DNA of 51,293 nucleotides from Nocardia wallacei (lineage in GTDB: Bacteria; Actinomycetota; Actinomycetes; Mycobacteriales; Mycobacteriaceae), in NCBI RefSeq assembly GCF_029869545.1, contig NZ_JARWQD010000113.1, forward strand, positions 1 to 51,293, read 5' to 3'. Of the stretch, positions 15,148-23,217 are shown piece after piece. The notes under the pieces were generated by a model. The model was not told the DNA's origin, searched no databases, and saw nothing but the letters and a program-made list of their open reading frames with translations. Both the position numbers and the translations under genes were made by a program. How positions within the stretch are numbered: position 1 is the first letter of the stretch; the number at the start of each line of letters is the position of its first letter.

Positions 15148-16842
15148 GTGCGCATCCTGCTGGTCGCCAGCGCATTCAACAGCCTCACGCAGCGGGTTCA
15201 CACCGAACTGCGGGACCGGGGACACCGGGTCGGCGTCGAGTTGGCGCTGGGCGACGATCTGCTGCGCGCGCGGGTGGCCCAGTTCGCACCGGACCTGATC
15301 CTCGCCCCGATGCTCACCACCGCGATTCCGGAGGACATCTGGTCCGCGCACACCGTGCTGATCGTGCATCCCGGGCCGAAGGGCGACCGCGGGCCGTCCT
15401 CCCTGGACTGGGCCATCAGCGAGGGCGCCGAGGAGTGGGGCGTCACGGTGCTGCAGGCGGTCGCCGAGATGGACGCGGGCCCGATCTGGGCCTCCGAACC
15501 CTTCGCGGTCGCGCCGCACGGCAAGAGCCAGCTGTACCGCAACGAGGTCTCCGATGCGGCCGTGCGCGCGGTGTTGCTGGCGGTCGAGCGCTTCGCCGAC
15601 GGCGGGTTCACCCCCGAGCCGCTCGATTACGACCGGCCCGACGTGCGCGGGCGGCTGCGCCCGTACCACGCCCAGCAGTACCGCCGCATCGACTGGTCCG
15701 CCGACGACACCGCCACCGTGCTGCGCAAGCTCCGCGCCGCCGACTCCCAGCCCGGCGTGCTGGACGAGCTGTTCGGGCGGGAGTTCTTCCTACACGGCGG
15801 ACACAACGAGGACCGGCTGCGCGGCTTCCCGGGCACGATCGTCGCCACCCGCGACGGCGCGATCTGCCGGGCCACGGTCGACGGCGCGGTGTGGCTGCCG
15901 CAGCTGCGGCCGCGCCGCACCCCCGGCGGCCCCGCGACGTTCAAGCGCCCCGCCACCGACGCGCTCGGGCCCGACCTGCTCGCCGGTGTTCCGGAGGTCG
16001 GGGTCACACCGTTCGAGGCGGCCTCCCGCGACACCTGGTCGGAACTGCGCTACCGCGAGCACGGCGAGGTCGGCTACCTGGAATTCGCCTTCGCGGGCGG
16101 CGCGATGAGCACCGACCAGTGCCGTCGCCTGCTGGCCGCCTACCGGCAGGCGTGCGAGCGGCCGGTGGACGTGCTGGTGCTCGGGCCGGACCGCGACTTC
16201 TTCTCCAACGGCATCCACCTGAACGTGATCGAGGCGGCCGACGACCCAGCCGAGGAGTCCTGGCACAACATCAACGCGATGAACGACCTGGTCGAGGCCA
16301 TTCTGACCACCACCGACAAGCTGGTGATCGCCGCGGTGGCCGGTAATGCCGCCGCCGGCGGCGTGATGCTGGCCCTGGCCGCCGACGAGGTCTGGTGCCG
16401 GGAGTCGGCGGTGCTGAATCCGCACTACCGGCTGATGGGCCTGCACGGGTCGGAGTACTGGACCTACACGCTGCCCCGCCGGGTCGGCGCCGAGCAGGCC
16501 GACCGCCTGACCCGCGAGACGATGCCGGTCGGCGCCCGCGCGGCGGGCCGCATCGGCCTGGTGGACCGGGTCGTGCCCGGCGGCGCGGCCGAGTTCTGGG
16601 ATCGGGTGCGCGAGGACGCCGAAGTCCTGGCCGCGGCGCCGGAGCTGGCGGACCGGCTGGTCGCGAAGAAGCAGCGCCGCGCCGCGGACGAGGCGGCCAA
16701 GCCGCTGGCTGCCTACCGGGATTACGAACTGGCGCAAATGCGCCAGAACTTCTACGGAGAGCATGAGCCGTACCATCGGCTCCGGCGAAACTTCGTGCAC
16801 AAGGTGCGTCCGCAGGTCACCCCGACCCACCTGCTCGCTTGA
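15148..16842 (+). CDS. hypX: Hydrogenase maturation protein HypX (HoxX), orphan
   Basis: 564 residues, matching the family. GTG start with an ideal GGAGG site 7 bases ahead. The N-terminal half is formyl-tetrahydrofolate-dependent transferase-like (MRILLVASAFNSLTQRV; VHPGPKGDRGPSSLDWAI at 73-90). The C-terminal half is enoyl-CoA hydratase-like (GNAAAGGVMLALAADEVW). HypX moves a formyl group onto CoA and decarbonylates it to release CO for the NiFe(CN)2CO centre of hydrogenases under aerobic conditions. No hydrogenase subunits or hypA-F are in the window, so either they lie elsewhere or this copy serves another CO need. Followed by an MHYT sensor gene. Confidence 0.92.
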   Translation: MRILLVASAFNSLTQRVHTELRDRGHRVGVELALGDDLLRARVAQFAPDLILAPMLTTAIPEDIWSAHTVLIVHPGPKGDRGPSSLDWAISEGAEEWGVTVLQAVAEMDAGPIWASEPFAVAPHGKSQLYRNEVSDAAVRAVLLAVERFADGGFTPEPLDYDRPDVRGRLRPYHAQQYRRIDWSADDTATVLRKLRAADSQPGVLDELFGREFFLHGGHNEDRLRGFPGTIVATRDGAICRATVDGAVWLPQLRPRRTPGGPATFKRPATDALGPDLLAGVPEVGVTPFEAASRDTWSELRYREHGEVGYLEFAFAGGAMSTDQCRRLLAAYRQACERPVDVLVLGPDRDFFSNGIHLNVIEAADDPAEESWHNINAMNDLVEAILTTTDKLVIAAVAGNAAAGGVMLALAADEVWCRESAVLNPHYRLMGLHGSEYWTYTLPRRVGAEQADRLTRETMPVGARAAGRIGLVDRVVPGGAAEFWDRVREDAEVLAAAPELADRLVAKKQRRAADEAAKPLAAYRDYELAQMRQNFYGEHEPYHRLRRNFVHKVRPQVTPTHLLA

Positions 16843-16910
16843 GTCGACGCCCCGGCGCTGCGAAGCTTTCACATTGCAATCCCCAAGATCCACGCCATTG
16901 AACTATCGTC

Positions 16911-16930
16911 CGGTAACGGATTGATTACCG
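16911..16930. promoter_or_regulatory. Dyad upstream of the MHYT gene
   Basis: CGGTAA-CGGATTGA-TTACCG, 6-bp arms, within 25 bases of either proposed start codon of the MHYT gene. Candidate operator; also could shape the leader. Confidence 0.4.
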
Positions 16931-16952
16931 CTTTTGCCCCATGGAGTACGCA

Positions 16953-17858
16953 GTGCTGGAGCTCGACCATTTCAACCATGGCTTGTTGACCCCGATCCTG
17001 GCCTATCTCATGTCTTTCATCGGCTCCGTGCTCGGCCTCCGCTGCGCCGTCCATGCCCGCTCGTCCCGATGGCCCGGTGGCTGGCTGGTCGCTGCGGCGG
17101 TCGCGCTGGGCGGCTGCGGTATCTGGGTCATGCACTTCACCGCCATGCTCGGCTTCTCCATCCAGGGCATGACGCTGCGTTACGACGTGCCGCTCACGCT
17201 GCTCAGCGCGGCCATCGCGATCGTGGTGGTGTGGATCGGGCTGTCCATCGTGGTGCGGGTGCGGCGCGAGGTCCTGGCGCTGCCGGTCGGCGGCGCCATC
17301 ACCGGCGTCGGCGTGGCGGCCATGCACTACCTGGGCATGTCGGCGATGCACGTGGGGGCGCACGTCGAATACAACCTGACGCTGGTCGGGCTGTCGGTGG
17401 TGATCGCGGTGGTCGCGGCGACGGCGGCCCTGTGGTTCATGCTGCACGTGCACGGTTTCGGGGCGACGCTCGGCGCGGCGGTGATCATGGGCCTGGCGGT
17501 GTGCGGCATGCACTACACGGGCATGGCGGCCATGAGCGCCCACCACGGCAATCACGGCGCGGTGACCGAGGGCGTCGAGCCGGTGCAGCTGCTCACCCCG
17601 CTGATCATGACCGTCACCCTGATCACGATGATGCTGATCGTGCTGGTCGGCCTGGCCGAGGTCGACGCGCCGTCGCGGCGCGACTCCGATGACGACGACG
17701 AGGAGGCGCTCGCCGACAGCGGCCGCAGCTGGCCGCGCCTGGACCCGTACTCCGACGCGCCGCGCCAGCCCGCGCCCCCGCAGCAGTCCGTCCCGACGGC
17801 GGTCAGCCTGCGGGCCGCCAGCCGCGCCGCGGATCAGCCGGGCCGCCCGGCGCGGTAG
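16953..17858 (+). CDS. MHYT-domain integral membrane sensor
   Basis: Seven hydrophobic segments with the signature M-H-[FY]-[TL]-x-M three times: MHFTAM near residue 60, MHYLGM and MHYTGM further on, plus extra histidines near the membrane face. The MHYT fold is proposed to bind copper and sense O2, CO or NO. No GGDEF, EAL or kinase domain is attached; the cytoplasmic tail is acidic (SDDDDEEALADSG) then proline-rich. Start: the GTG with GGAG 6 bases upstream; an ATG 12 bases earlier (16941) is the alternative. Placed 110 bases behind hypX, whose product releases CO. Confidence 0.85.
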   Translation: MLELDHFNHGLLTPILAYLMSFIGSVLGLRCAVHARSSRWPGGWLVAAAVALGGCGIWVMHFTAMLGFSIQGMTLRYDVPLTLLSAAIAIVVVWIGLSIVVRVRREVLALPVGGAITGVGVAAMHYLGMSAMHVGAHVEYNLTLVGLSVVIAVVAATAALWFMLHVHGFGATLGAAVIMGLAVCGMHYTGMAAMSAHHGNHGAVTEGVEPVQLLTPLIMTVTLITMMLIVLVGLAEVDAPSRRDSDDDDEEALADSGRSWPRLDPYSDAPRQPAPPQQSVPTAVSLRAASRAADQPGRPAR

Positions 17859-17978
17859 CCGGGATCCCGCGCCCGGCACCGGATCTCGTGACGATCGGCC
17901 CGGTGTGAACGGGCGCGGCGGGCTGTGCTGGAATCACAGTGCACGCGTGATGGACAGCGACAACGAAGGTCACTCGTA

Positions 17979-18209
17979 ATGGGCAAAGTGTGGCGCCGCA
18001 GGCAGCCGGACGACGACTACGGCCTGCTGGTGACCGTGGCAACGGTCTTCGACGAGGTCACCGCCGCCGACGTGCGGCAGCTGCTGCGCGAGCACGGCAT
18101 CCGATCCACGCAGGCCCCGACGGGCCGCCCCCGCCACCGCATGCGCATCCTGGTCTTCCCCGAGGACGCCGGCCGCGCCTACGACGTCCTCTTCCTCCAC
18201 ACCACCTGA
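17979..18209 (+). CDS. Small DUF2007-like (putative signal-transducing) protein
   Basis: Seventy-six residues. LLVTVATVFDEVTAADVRQL followed by a basic loop and MRILVFPEDAGRAYDVL matches the compact beta-alpha-beta pattern of DUF2007/PII-like 'putative signal transducing' proteins, where residues around the loop bind a ligand. It follows the MHYT gene by 120 bases on the same strand and may be its soluble partner; that link is inference. Start chosen at ATG after GAAGG. Confidence 0.6.
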   Translation: MGKVWRRRQPDDDYGLLVTVATVFDEVTAADVRQLLREHGIRSTQAPTGRPRHRMRILVFPEDAGRAYDVLFLHTT

Positions 18210-18430
18210 GCACCCCCGGCGCACACCGCACCCCTACCCTGCGCACGCCAACGCGCTACCCCGCCGCACCCACGTCACCACGCCGCACTGCTACCCGGCA
18301 CACGTCCTCGCGCGATCCCGGCACATACGCCGCACCGCACATTGCCGCACCCCACGTCACTGCGCCGCACATCGCTCGCCGCGCTGCTACCCCGGTGCAC
18401 GCGCCCGTTTACTCCGGCGCGCCCAACAAT

Positions 18431-18460
18431 CATTTCCGGCATGCTTTTGGCCGGAATCTC
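18431..18460. repeat. Dispersed palindromic element, copy B
   Basis: ATTTCCGGCATGCTTTTGGC then CGGAATC, the same core as at 2211 and 30169. It sits in the 268-base gap before the MarR gene. The rest of that gap (18210-18430) is a loose CCGCACCCACGTCAC-like degenerate repetition with no gene. Confidence 0.6.
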
Positions 18461-18477
18461 TTCGCGCACAGGCGGAC

Positions 18478-18927
18478 TCATCCTCGGTGCGAGTTCCGGC
18501 CCAATTCCGCGAGCCGTCGTAGGACGGGGAGGGCGGACGACAGGGCGTGGCGCTCCTCGGGTGAGAGGTCGGCGACCAGAGGGCGCAGGTGCTCGACGCG
18601 GTCGGCGCGCCGCGCCGCGCCGATGCGCCGACCCGCCTCGGTGATATCCACCAGTGCGGCGCGCCGATCGGTGGGATCCGGGCGGCGTTCCACCAGGCCG
18701 TCGCGTTCCAGCCGCCCGATGAGCTGGGTCAGCCCCGGCTGGGTGATCTGCTCGGTCCGCACCAGATCCGACAGCCGCATGGGACCGCCGGTGGCGAGGG
18801 TGTCCAGCACCGACAGCGTGGTGAACGACAGCCGCTCCAGACTGGGCAACCGTATGTAGAAGCGGTTGAAGTCCTCGAGCGCGGTCGCGAACTCGTCCGC
18901 ATCCAGATCGTCGGTGGTCTCGTCCAT
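18478..18927 (-). CDS. MarR-family transcriptional regulator
   Basis: 149 residues. Winged helix with LSDLVRTEQITQPGLTQLIG (HTH) and RRPDPTDRRAALVDIT (wing). Divergent from the epoxide hydrolase gene with an 81-base AT-rich gap holding two inverted repeats, so it very likely represses that gene and itself. Ligand unknown, perhaps the epoxide or a related aromatic. Confidence 0.9.
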   Translation of the reverse strand: MDETTDDLDADEFATALEDFNRFYIRLPSLERLSFTTLSVLDTLATGGPMRLSDLVRTEQITQPGLTQLIGRLERDGLVERRPDPTDRRAALVDITEAGRRIGAARRADRVEHLRPLVADLSPEERHALSSALPVLRRLAELGRNSHRG

Positions 18928-18933
18928 GCCCCG

Positions 18934-18965
18934 AAATATATCCGATATTTATATAAGCTCCTTAT
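18934..18965. promoter_or_regulatory. Twin inverted repeats between MarR and epoxide hydrolase genes
   Basis: AAATAT-N5-ATATTT (18934-18950) and ATAAG-CTC-CTTAT (18953-18965), back to back. The segment is markedly AT-rich for this genome. Likely overlapping promoter and MarR operator. Confidence 0.55.
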
Positions 18966-19008
18966 GTACACTCCCTGTCGAACCCTCGATTCACAGCGGG
19001 AGCCGACG

Positions 19009-20265
19009 ATGAGCCGACACACGAGCGCCACCCATACCTCCGAACCTCGACCTTTTCCATTGCAGCCCAACCCGGTTCACGTCACCGACGAGGTGCTCGA
19101 CGACCTGCGGCAGCGCCTGGCGCTGACCCGCTGGCCCGACGACGCGGGCAACGAGGACTGGTACTACGGCGTGAACCGGGCGTATCTGCAGGGCCTCGTC
19201 GACTACTGGCGCACCGGATTCGACTGGCGCGCCGCCGAGGCGCGGATCAACGCCTACCCGCACTACCGGGTCGAGGTCGAGGGCGTGCCGATCCATTTCA
19301 TGCGCCGCCCCGGCGCCGGTCCGAATCCCACACCCCTGATCCTCACGCACGGCTGGCCGTGGACGTTCTGGCACTGGTCGAAGGTGGTGGATCCGCTCGC
19401 CGATCCGCAGGCCTACGGCGGCGATCCGGCCGACGCGTTCGACGTGATCGTCCCGTCGTTTCCCGGATTCGGCTTCTCCACTCCCCTGCCGAACCACCCG
19501 GACATGAACTTCTGGAAGGTCGCCGACCTGTGGCACGTGCTCATGACGCGGACGCTGGGCCACGCGACCTACGCCGCGGCGGGGTGCGATGTCGGCGCGC
19601 TGGCCACCGGGCAGCTGGGCCACAAGTACGCCGACGAGTTGTACGGCATCCACATCGGCTCGGGCCTGAAGCTGGATCTGTTCAACGGCGATCGAGCGTG
19701 GGATTACAGTGGCGGGCAACCGATTCCGCAGGGCCTGCCCGCCGCGGTCCACGATCGGATCCTCGAATTCGACCGCCGCTTCGCCGTCCATCTGGCCGCG
19801 CACATGCTCGACTCCAGCACGCTGGCCGTCGGGCTGTCGGACTCGCCAGCGGGGATGCTCGCGTGGATCCTGCGGCGCTGGAAATCCTGGAGCAGCAACG
19901 GCGGTGACCTGGAAAGCGTCTTCAGCGCCGACGAACTACTCACGCACGCAACGATTTTCTGGGTCACGAACTCGATCGGGACCTCGATCCGCACCTACGC
20001 CAACAACAATCGCTATCCGTGGACTCCGTCGCACGATCGGTGGCCCGTGATCGAGGCGCCCACCGGAATCACCTTCGTCGGCCACGAGAATCCGCCCGGT
20101 GTCACGACCGACGGTCGCGTCGAGCACTTCCTGGCCGGTGATCGCGCGGCCTGGTACAACCTGGTCAATCCGACGGCGCACGATCGCGGTGGCCATTTCA
20201 TTCCGTGGGAGCTACCCGGCGAGTGGGTCGACGATCTGCGCCGGACCTTCCGCGGGCGGCGGTAA
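19009..20265 (+). CDS. Epoxide hydrolase (EH N-terminal domain, alpha/beta hydrolase)
   Basis: 418 residues. The first 110 or so form the epoxide hydrolase N-terminal domain (PFPLQPNPVHVTDEVLDDLR, RWPDDAGNEDWYYG). The oxyanion motif HGWPWTFWHW begins at 114; nucleophile D194 lies in AGCDVGA, a variant of the usual GGDWG. The catalytic histidine is in DRGGHFIPWELP near the C-terminus. Such enzymes open epoxides to diols via an aspartyl ester. GGGAG precedes the ATG. Regulated by the divergent MarR gene by inference. Confidence 0.88.
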   Translation: MSRHTSATHTSEPRPFPLQPNPVHVTDEVLDDLRQRLALTRWPDDAGNEDWYYGVNRAYLQGLVDYWRTGFDWRAAEARINAYPHYRVEVEGVPIHFMRRPGAGPNPTPLILTHGWPWTFWHWSKVVDPLADPQAYGGDPADAFDVIVPSFPGFGFSTPLPNHPDMNFWKVADLWHVLMTRTLGHATYAAAGCDVGALATGQLGHKYADELYGIHIGSGLKLDLFNGDRAWDYSGGQPIPQGLPAAVHDRILEFDRRFAVHLAAHMLDSSTLAVGLSDSPAGMLAWILRRWKSWSSNGGDLESVFSADELLTHATIFWVTNSIGTSIRTYANNNRYPWTPSHDRWPVIEAPTGITFVGHENPPGVTTDGRVEHFLAGDRAAWYNLVNPTAHDRGGHFIPWELPGEWVDDLRRTFRGRR

Positions 20266-20271
20266 CCACGA

Positions 20272-21048
20272 TCAGAAGCGACGAGCGCCGCTGACCGGCA
20301 TCTCCGACATGTCCGACATCACCACGCCCGTGCTGTCGGTTCCGGCGTGAATCACCTTGCCGTCGCCGGCGTACAGCGCGGAGTGACCGCCGCCGTAGAA
20401 CGAGACCATGTCGCCGGGCTCGAGTTCGTCGATCCCGACCGGGGTGCCGGTCGAGAGCTGGCCCTGGCTGGTGCGGGGCAGGTCGACACCGGCCTGCCCG
20501 TAGGACCACTGCACCAGGCCCGAGCAGTCGAAGGCATCGGGGCCCGCCGAGCCGTATCCGTACGCGGCGCCGAGCTTCGATTCGGCGGCCTCGACCGCGA
20601 GTTCGCCGCGGCTCTTCTCGGGTGCCGACGGAGCGGGGGCGTTATCGGATTGCGGGGCGGACGGAATTCCGGGCGCGGACGGAATTCCGGGCACGGAGAG
20701 CATCGACCGGATATCTACACCCGGGAGGGCCGACTGCAGACCGTCGATAATCCCGGTCACCGCCGAATTCGGCTCGGGCGCGCTGTTCGGGGCGGCGGGC
20801 TCCACGGCAGTCTCGGGAGACGCGGCGGCATCGGCATTCGGAATGGAAATCATGAGTCCGGGAATTTCCGCTGGCGTCTGCACCTCGATCGATCCGATTC
20901 CCGGAATGGACACCGGCTCCGCCGATGCCTGTCCCGTGGTCAACAGCATGGCCCCCAGCGCACCCAGTGCAACTGCCGCGGCCGCCAGCACCCACCAGAG
21001 CATCCGCCGCAGATAGCGGATATATCGGACTTCGTCGGTTCCAGTCAT
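20272..21048 (-). CDS. NlpC/P60 cell-wall endopeptidase
   Basis: 258 residues. N-terminal hydrophobic signal/anchor (residues 17-43, with ASAEP as possible cleavage), a proline/serine/alanine-rich linker, then an NlpC/P60 domain: C175 in DAFDCSGLVQW, H222 in GGHSALYAGD and H234 in VIHAG. Cleaves D-Glu-mDAP bonds in peptidoglycan, like mycobacterial RipB/RipD. Start chosen at MTGTDEV behind GGAGGA; an upstream in-frame start lacks this site. The linker contains a GIPSAP repeat. Converges with the epoxide hydrolase 6 bases away. Confidence 0.92.
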   Translation of the reverse strand: MTGTDEVRYIRYLRRMLWWVLAAAAVALGALGAMLLTTGQASAEPVSIPGIGSIEVQTPAEIPGLMISIPNADAAASPETAVEPAAPNSAPEPNSAVTGIIDGLQSALPGVDIRSMLSVPGIPSAPGIPSAPQSDNAPAPSAPEKSRGELAVEAAESKLGAAYGYGSAGPDAFDCSGLVQWSYGQAGVDLPRTSQGQLSTGTPVGIDELEPGDMVSFYGGGHSALYAGDGKVIHAGTDSTGVVMSDMSEMPVSGARRF

Positions 21049-21204
21049 GATGCGGTCCTCCGATCCTCTCATCGAGACCGAGCACTAACCAAACCAGCAG
21101 ATCCGAGGTGCCATGATTCGCCCGCCACAATACGAATGCAAGGAAATAAGTGGGAATTAACGATAACAAGGCGATAAACAATCGAAAACCAACGGATCTC
21201 GAAA

Positions 21205-21245
21205 AAATGCCCCGCATCGGATTGTTTTTCCGATGCGGGGCATTT
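21205..21245 (-). terminator. Strong intrinsic terminator of the parAB-like operon
   Basis: Perfect 16-bp stem AAATGCCCCGCATCGG / CCGATGCGGGGCATTT with a 9-base loop. On the minus strand it ends in a T-run (TTTTTTCGAG). Ten bases past the ParB-like stop. One of the few classical terminators in the window. Confidence 0.9.
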
Positions 21246-21255
21246 CGATTCGAGC

Positions 21256-22107
21256 TCAGGCGGTGATCTGCTGCTCGATCTCCGCCGCCATCGTGCGCAA
21301 TTTCGCGGCGAATTCGCGAGCCGCGTCGGGATCTCCAGTGGAGCCCTTGACCACTCGGCGGGTCAGCGCGGCCAGCCGGGATTCGACCGTGCTGAACAGG
21401 TCCACCGGCGGTTCGGCGCGCTCCTCGGACACCTCGCCGCGCGCCCAGGCCCGCAATCGCTGCACCGCCTGCTCGGAGTCGAAGTGTTCGGGCAGCACCG
21501 CCACGGCCTCCCGGAGCTTGCCCGCGGTGATCTTGACATCCTCGGCCGCGAGCGTGGCGTAGACGGTGACCGCGGCCTGCTCGCCGTGCGAGGCCGCCAC
21601 CGGCAGCAGCTCCCGGATCTGGCCCTCGTTGATGCCCGGCGCCAGCGGATGCAGCTTGTCGGCCAGCGGCCAGGCCCGAATCAGCTTGTGGGCGTACGAG
21701 CGCTGCATATCCCACCGCTGCTCGACATAGTCGTCGAAGGTCGCGTATCCGCTGCGGTACAGCCGCCCGTCGCGCACGATCTGCAGGGCGCGACCGGCCG
21801 CCCAGAACGCCAGGCGCAGCGTGCCGATCGAATTCTCGCAGGCCGAGAGCTGGGCCTGCTCGCCGTCGCTGAGCGGTCCGTCGCCCGCGGCCGGAAGCGG
21901 CATGCTCAGCACGTTCGCGGTCGGGTCCGGCGCCGGGCCCGCGGAGGGCACCACGGACAGATTCCGTTCCGACCGCCGCCATTCGGCGTCGCGCAGCGGC
22001 GAGACGGGCGGGGTGTGCTCGGCGGTGTCGGCCAGCGGATTGACGGCGACGGCCGTATTACCGACGGATTTTCCGCCGATCATGGATTTCCTGCGCTGCG
22101 GAGGCAT
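21256..22107 (-). CDS. ParB/KorB-like HTH protein, partner of ParA
   Basis: 283 residues; its ATG overlaps the ParA stop (TGATG). A basic/variable N-terminal 90 residues is followed by a helical DNA-binding region (YATFDDYVEQRWDMQRSYAH, then KLIRAW and INEGQIRELLP) as in plasmid and phage ParB-like proteins, and by a helical C-terminus that could dimerise. The ParB box with GERRxRA and CTPase motifs of chromosomal ParB is not seen, so it is not the chromosomal segregation ParB. Likely binds the ParA filament and a nearby site. Start could also be the second ATG (MIGGKSV). Confidence 0.75.
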   Translation of the reverse strand: MPPQRRKSMIGGKSVGNTAVAVNPLADTAEHTPPVSPLRDAEWRRSERNLSVVPSAGPAPDPTANVLSMPLPAAGDGPLSDGEQAQLSACENSIGTLRLAFWAAGRALQIVRDGRLYRSGYATFDDYVEQRWDMQRSYAHKLIRAWPLADKLHPLAPGINEGQIRELLPVAASHGEQAAVTVYATLAAEDVKITAGKLREAVAVLPEHFDSEQAVQRLRAWARGEVSEERAEPPVDLFSTVESRLAALTRRVVKGSTGDPDAAREFAAKLRTMAAEIEQQITA

Positions 22108-22832
22108 CAGGCCGGCACCCCCAGCGCGACGCGGTACGGGCTGACCAGTTCGTCGCCCACGCGCCGATACTCGCCCAGATCGTGCAGTGGATTCTCCGCG
22201 CCCTCGCCGACTTCCCCATCGGCGGCTTCGCGGTACCACTTCCACGCGCTCACATAGGATTCGAAGACCTCGTACCCCGCGTCCTCCAATTGGCCGCGCT
22301 GGGTCCGATATTCGGTGGAGACGTTGACGCCCTTCTTCATCGTTACCGGAACCTTCGTCATCAGCACCCGGACCCGGATTTCGCGTGCCGCATCGGCGGC
22401 CGCCTCCTCGGCGGCCTTGTATGTGCTGGGCACTCGTTTCACCTCCGAGGGACTCACGCTCGTCAACAGCACGAGCTCGTCGGTCGAGGGAATCGCGGCC
22501 TTGAAGATATCCGCCGATTCGCCTCCGGCATCCACGATGATCACGTCGTAGTCGGCGGCATTGTCGGCGATGCAATCGTCGACGTGCCGGGACGGGAATG
22601 CGATCAGCGTGAAGGGCAGATCTATTTCTCCCTTCTGCAGCCGCCGATACCAGGAATATCCGGTCTGGCTCAGCGGGTCGGCATCGATGACCAGCACCCG
22701 CAACCCGAGTTCGGTCGCGAAGTAACCGGCGATGAAAAAGGCGGAGGTGGTTTTCCCGACGCCGCCTTTCAGATTCCCCAGTGTGACCACCAAGGGTTTA
22801 GGCAGATCCAGTGATGCAGCAGAATTCGTCAC
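22107..22832 (-). CDS. ParA/MinD-family ATPase
   Basis: 241 residues from a GTG behind AAGGAGG. Deviant Walker A KGGVGKTT at 22-29 with both signature lysines, Walker A' region VLVIDADPLSQTGYSW, and Walker B DVIIVDAGGESADIF (aspartate to alanine-glycine as in ParA). Standalone type without an N-terminal HTH, thus type Ib-like. Pairs with the overlapping ParB-like gene for DNA or cargo partition. Chromosomal parAB in actinobacteria sits by gidB near oriC, which is not the context here. Confidence 0.9.
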   Translation of the reverse strand: MTNSAASLDLPKPLVVTLGNLKGGVGKTTSAFFIAGYFATELGLRVLVIDADPLSQTGYSWYRRLQKGEIDLPFTLIAFPSRHVDDCIADNAADYDVIIVDAGGESADIFKAAIPSTDELVLLTSVSPSEVKRVPSTYKAAEEAAADAAREIRVRVLMTKVPVTMKKGVNVSTEYRTQRGQLEDAGYEVFESYVSAWKWYREAADGEVGEGAENPLHDLGEYRRVGDELVSPYRVALGVPA

Positions 22833-22928
22833 GGACGGTCCTCCTTGGATGAGGAGAGCAACACTGTGCGCCGCCCAGTCTTACACGAATGTAGTTCGAC
22901 TCCGCAGATTTTCCGCCCAACGCGGGGT

Positions 22929-22944
22929 GTGTCCAATTGGACAC
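22929..22944. promoter_or_regulatory. Perfect 16-bp palindrome upstream of parA
   Basis: GTGTCCAATTGGACAC, 96 bases before the parA start, fully symmetric. Candidate operator or centromere-like (parS) site for the ParB-like protein. No second copy was noticed by eye in the window. Confidence 0.55.
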
Positions 22945-22977
22945 GGTCTCGCCCGGCCGCAGCGCCCTACCCGGCGA

Positions 22978-23068
22978 CCACAACCTGCCGCACCCCTTGC
23001 ATGTTCTCGCACCCCTTGCAGGGTCCTGTAGGGGGTGCGAGAACACGCAAGGGGTGCGTGGAGGTTGG
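22978..23068. repeat. Long inverted repeat (CGCACCCCTTGC family), copy 2
   Basis: Two arms of about 44 bases, nearly perfect, around a 3-4 base loop. Each arm holds CGCACCCCTTGC, GTTCTCGCACCCC and CAACC at the outer end. It would form a very long cruciform or RNA hairpin. Related to copies at 14736-14794 and 24870-24888. Confidence 0.7.
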
Positions 23069-23217
23069 GTGCCCGCGCGGTTGGTCAAGGAGGTTGACTA
23101 TGGTGGCGGCGGGGAGTCCGGTTTAAAGTGGTGGCGTGCATCGAGTCTTCAAGTCCACTCCGCCCCCTGCCGCCTGAGCGGGGTGGTTCACGAACCGGGC
23201 GGTTACGCACCGCACGG

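Noticed and set aside
22978..23068. Terminal inverted repeats of a transposon
   Set aside because: The arms are separated by only a few bases and enclose no gene.
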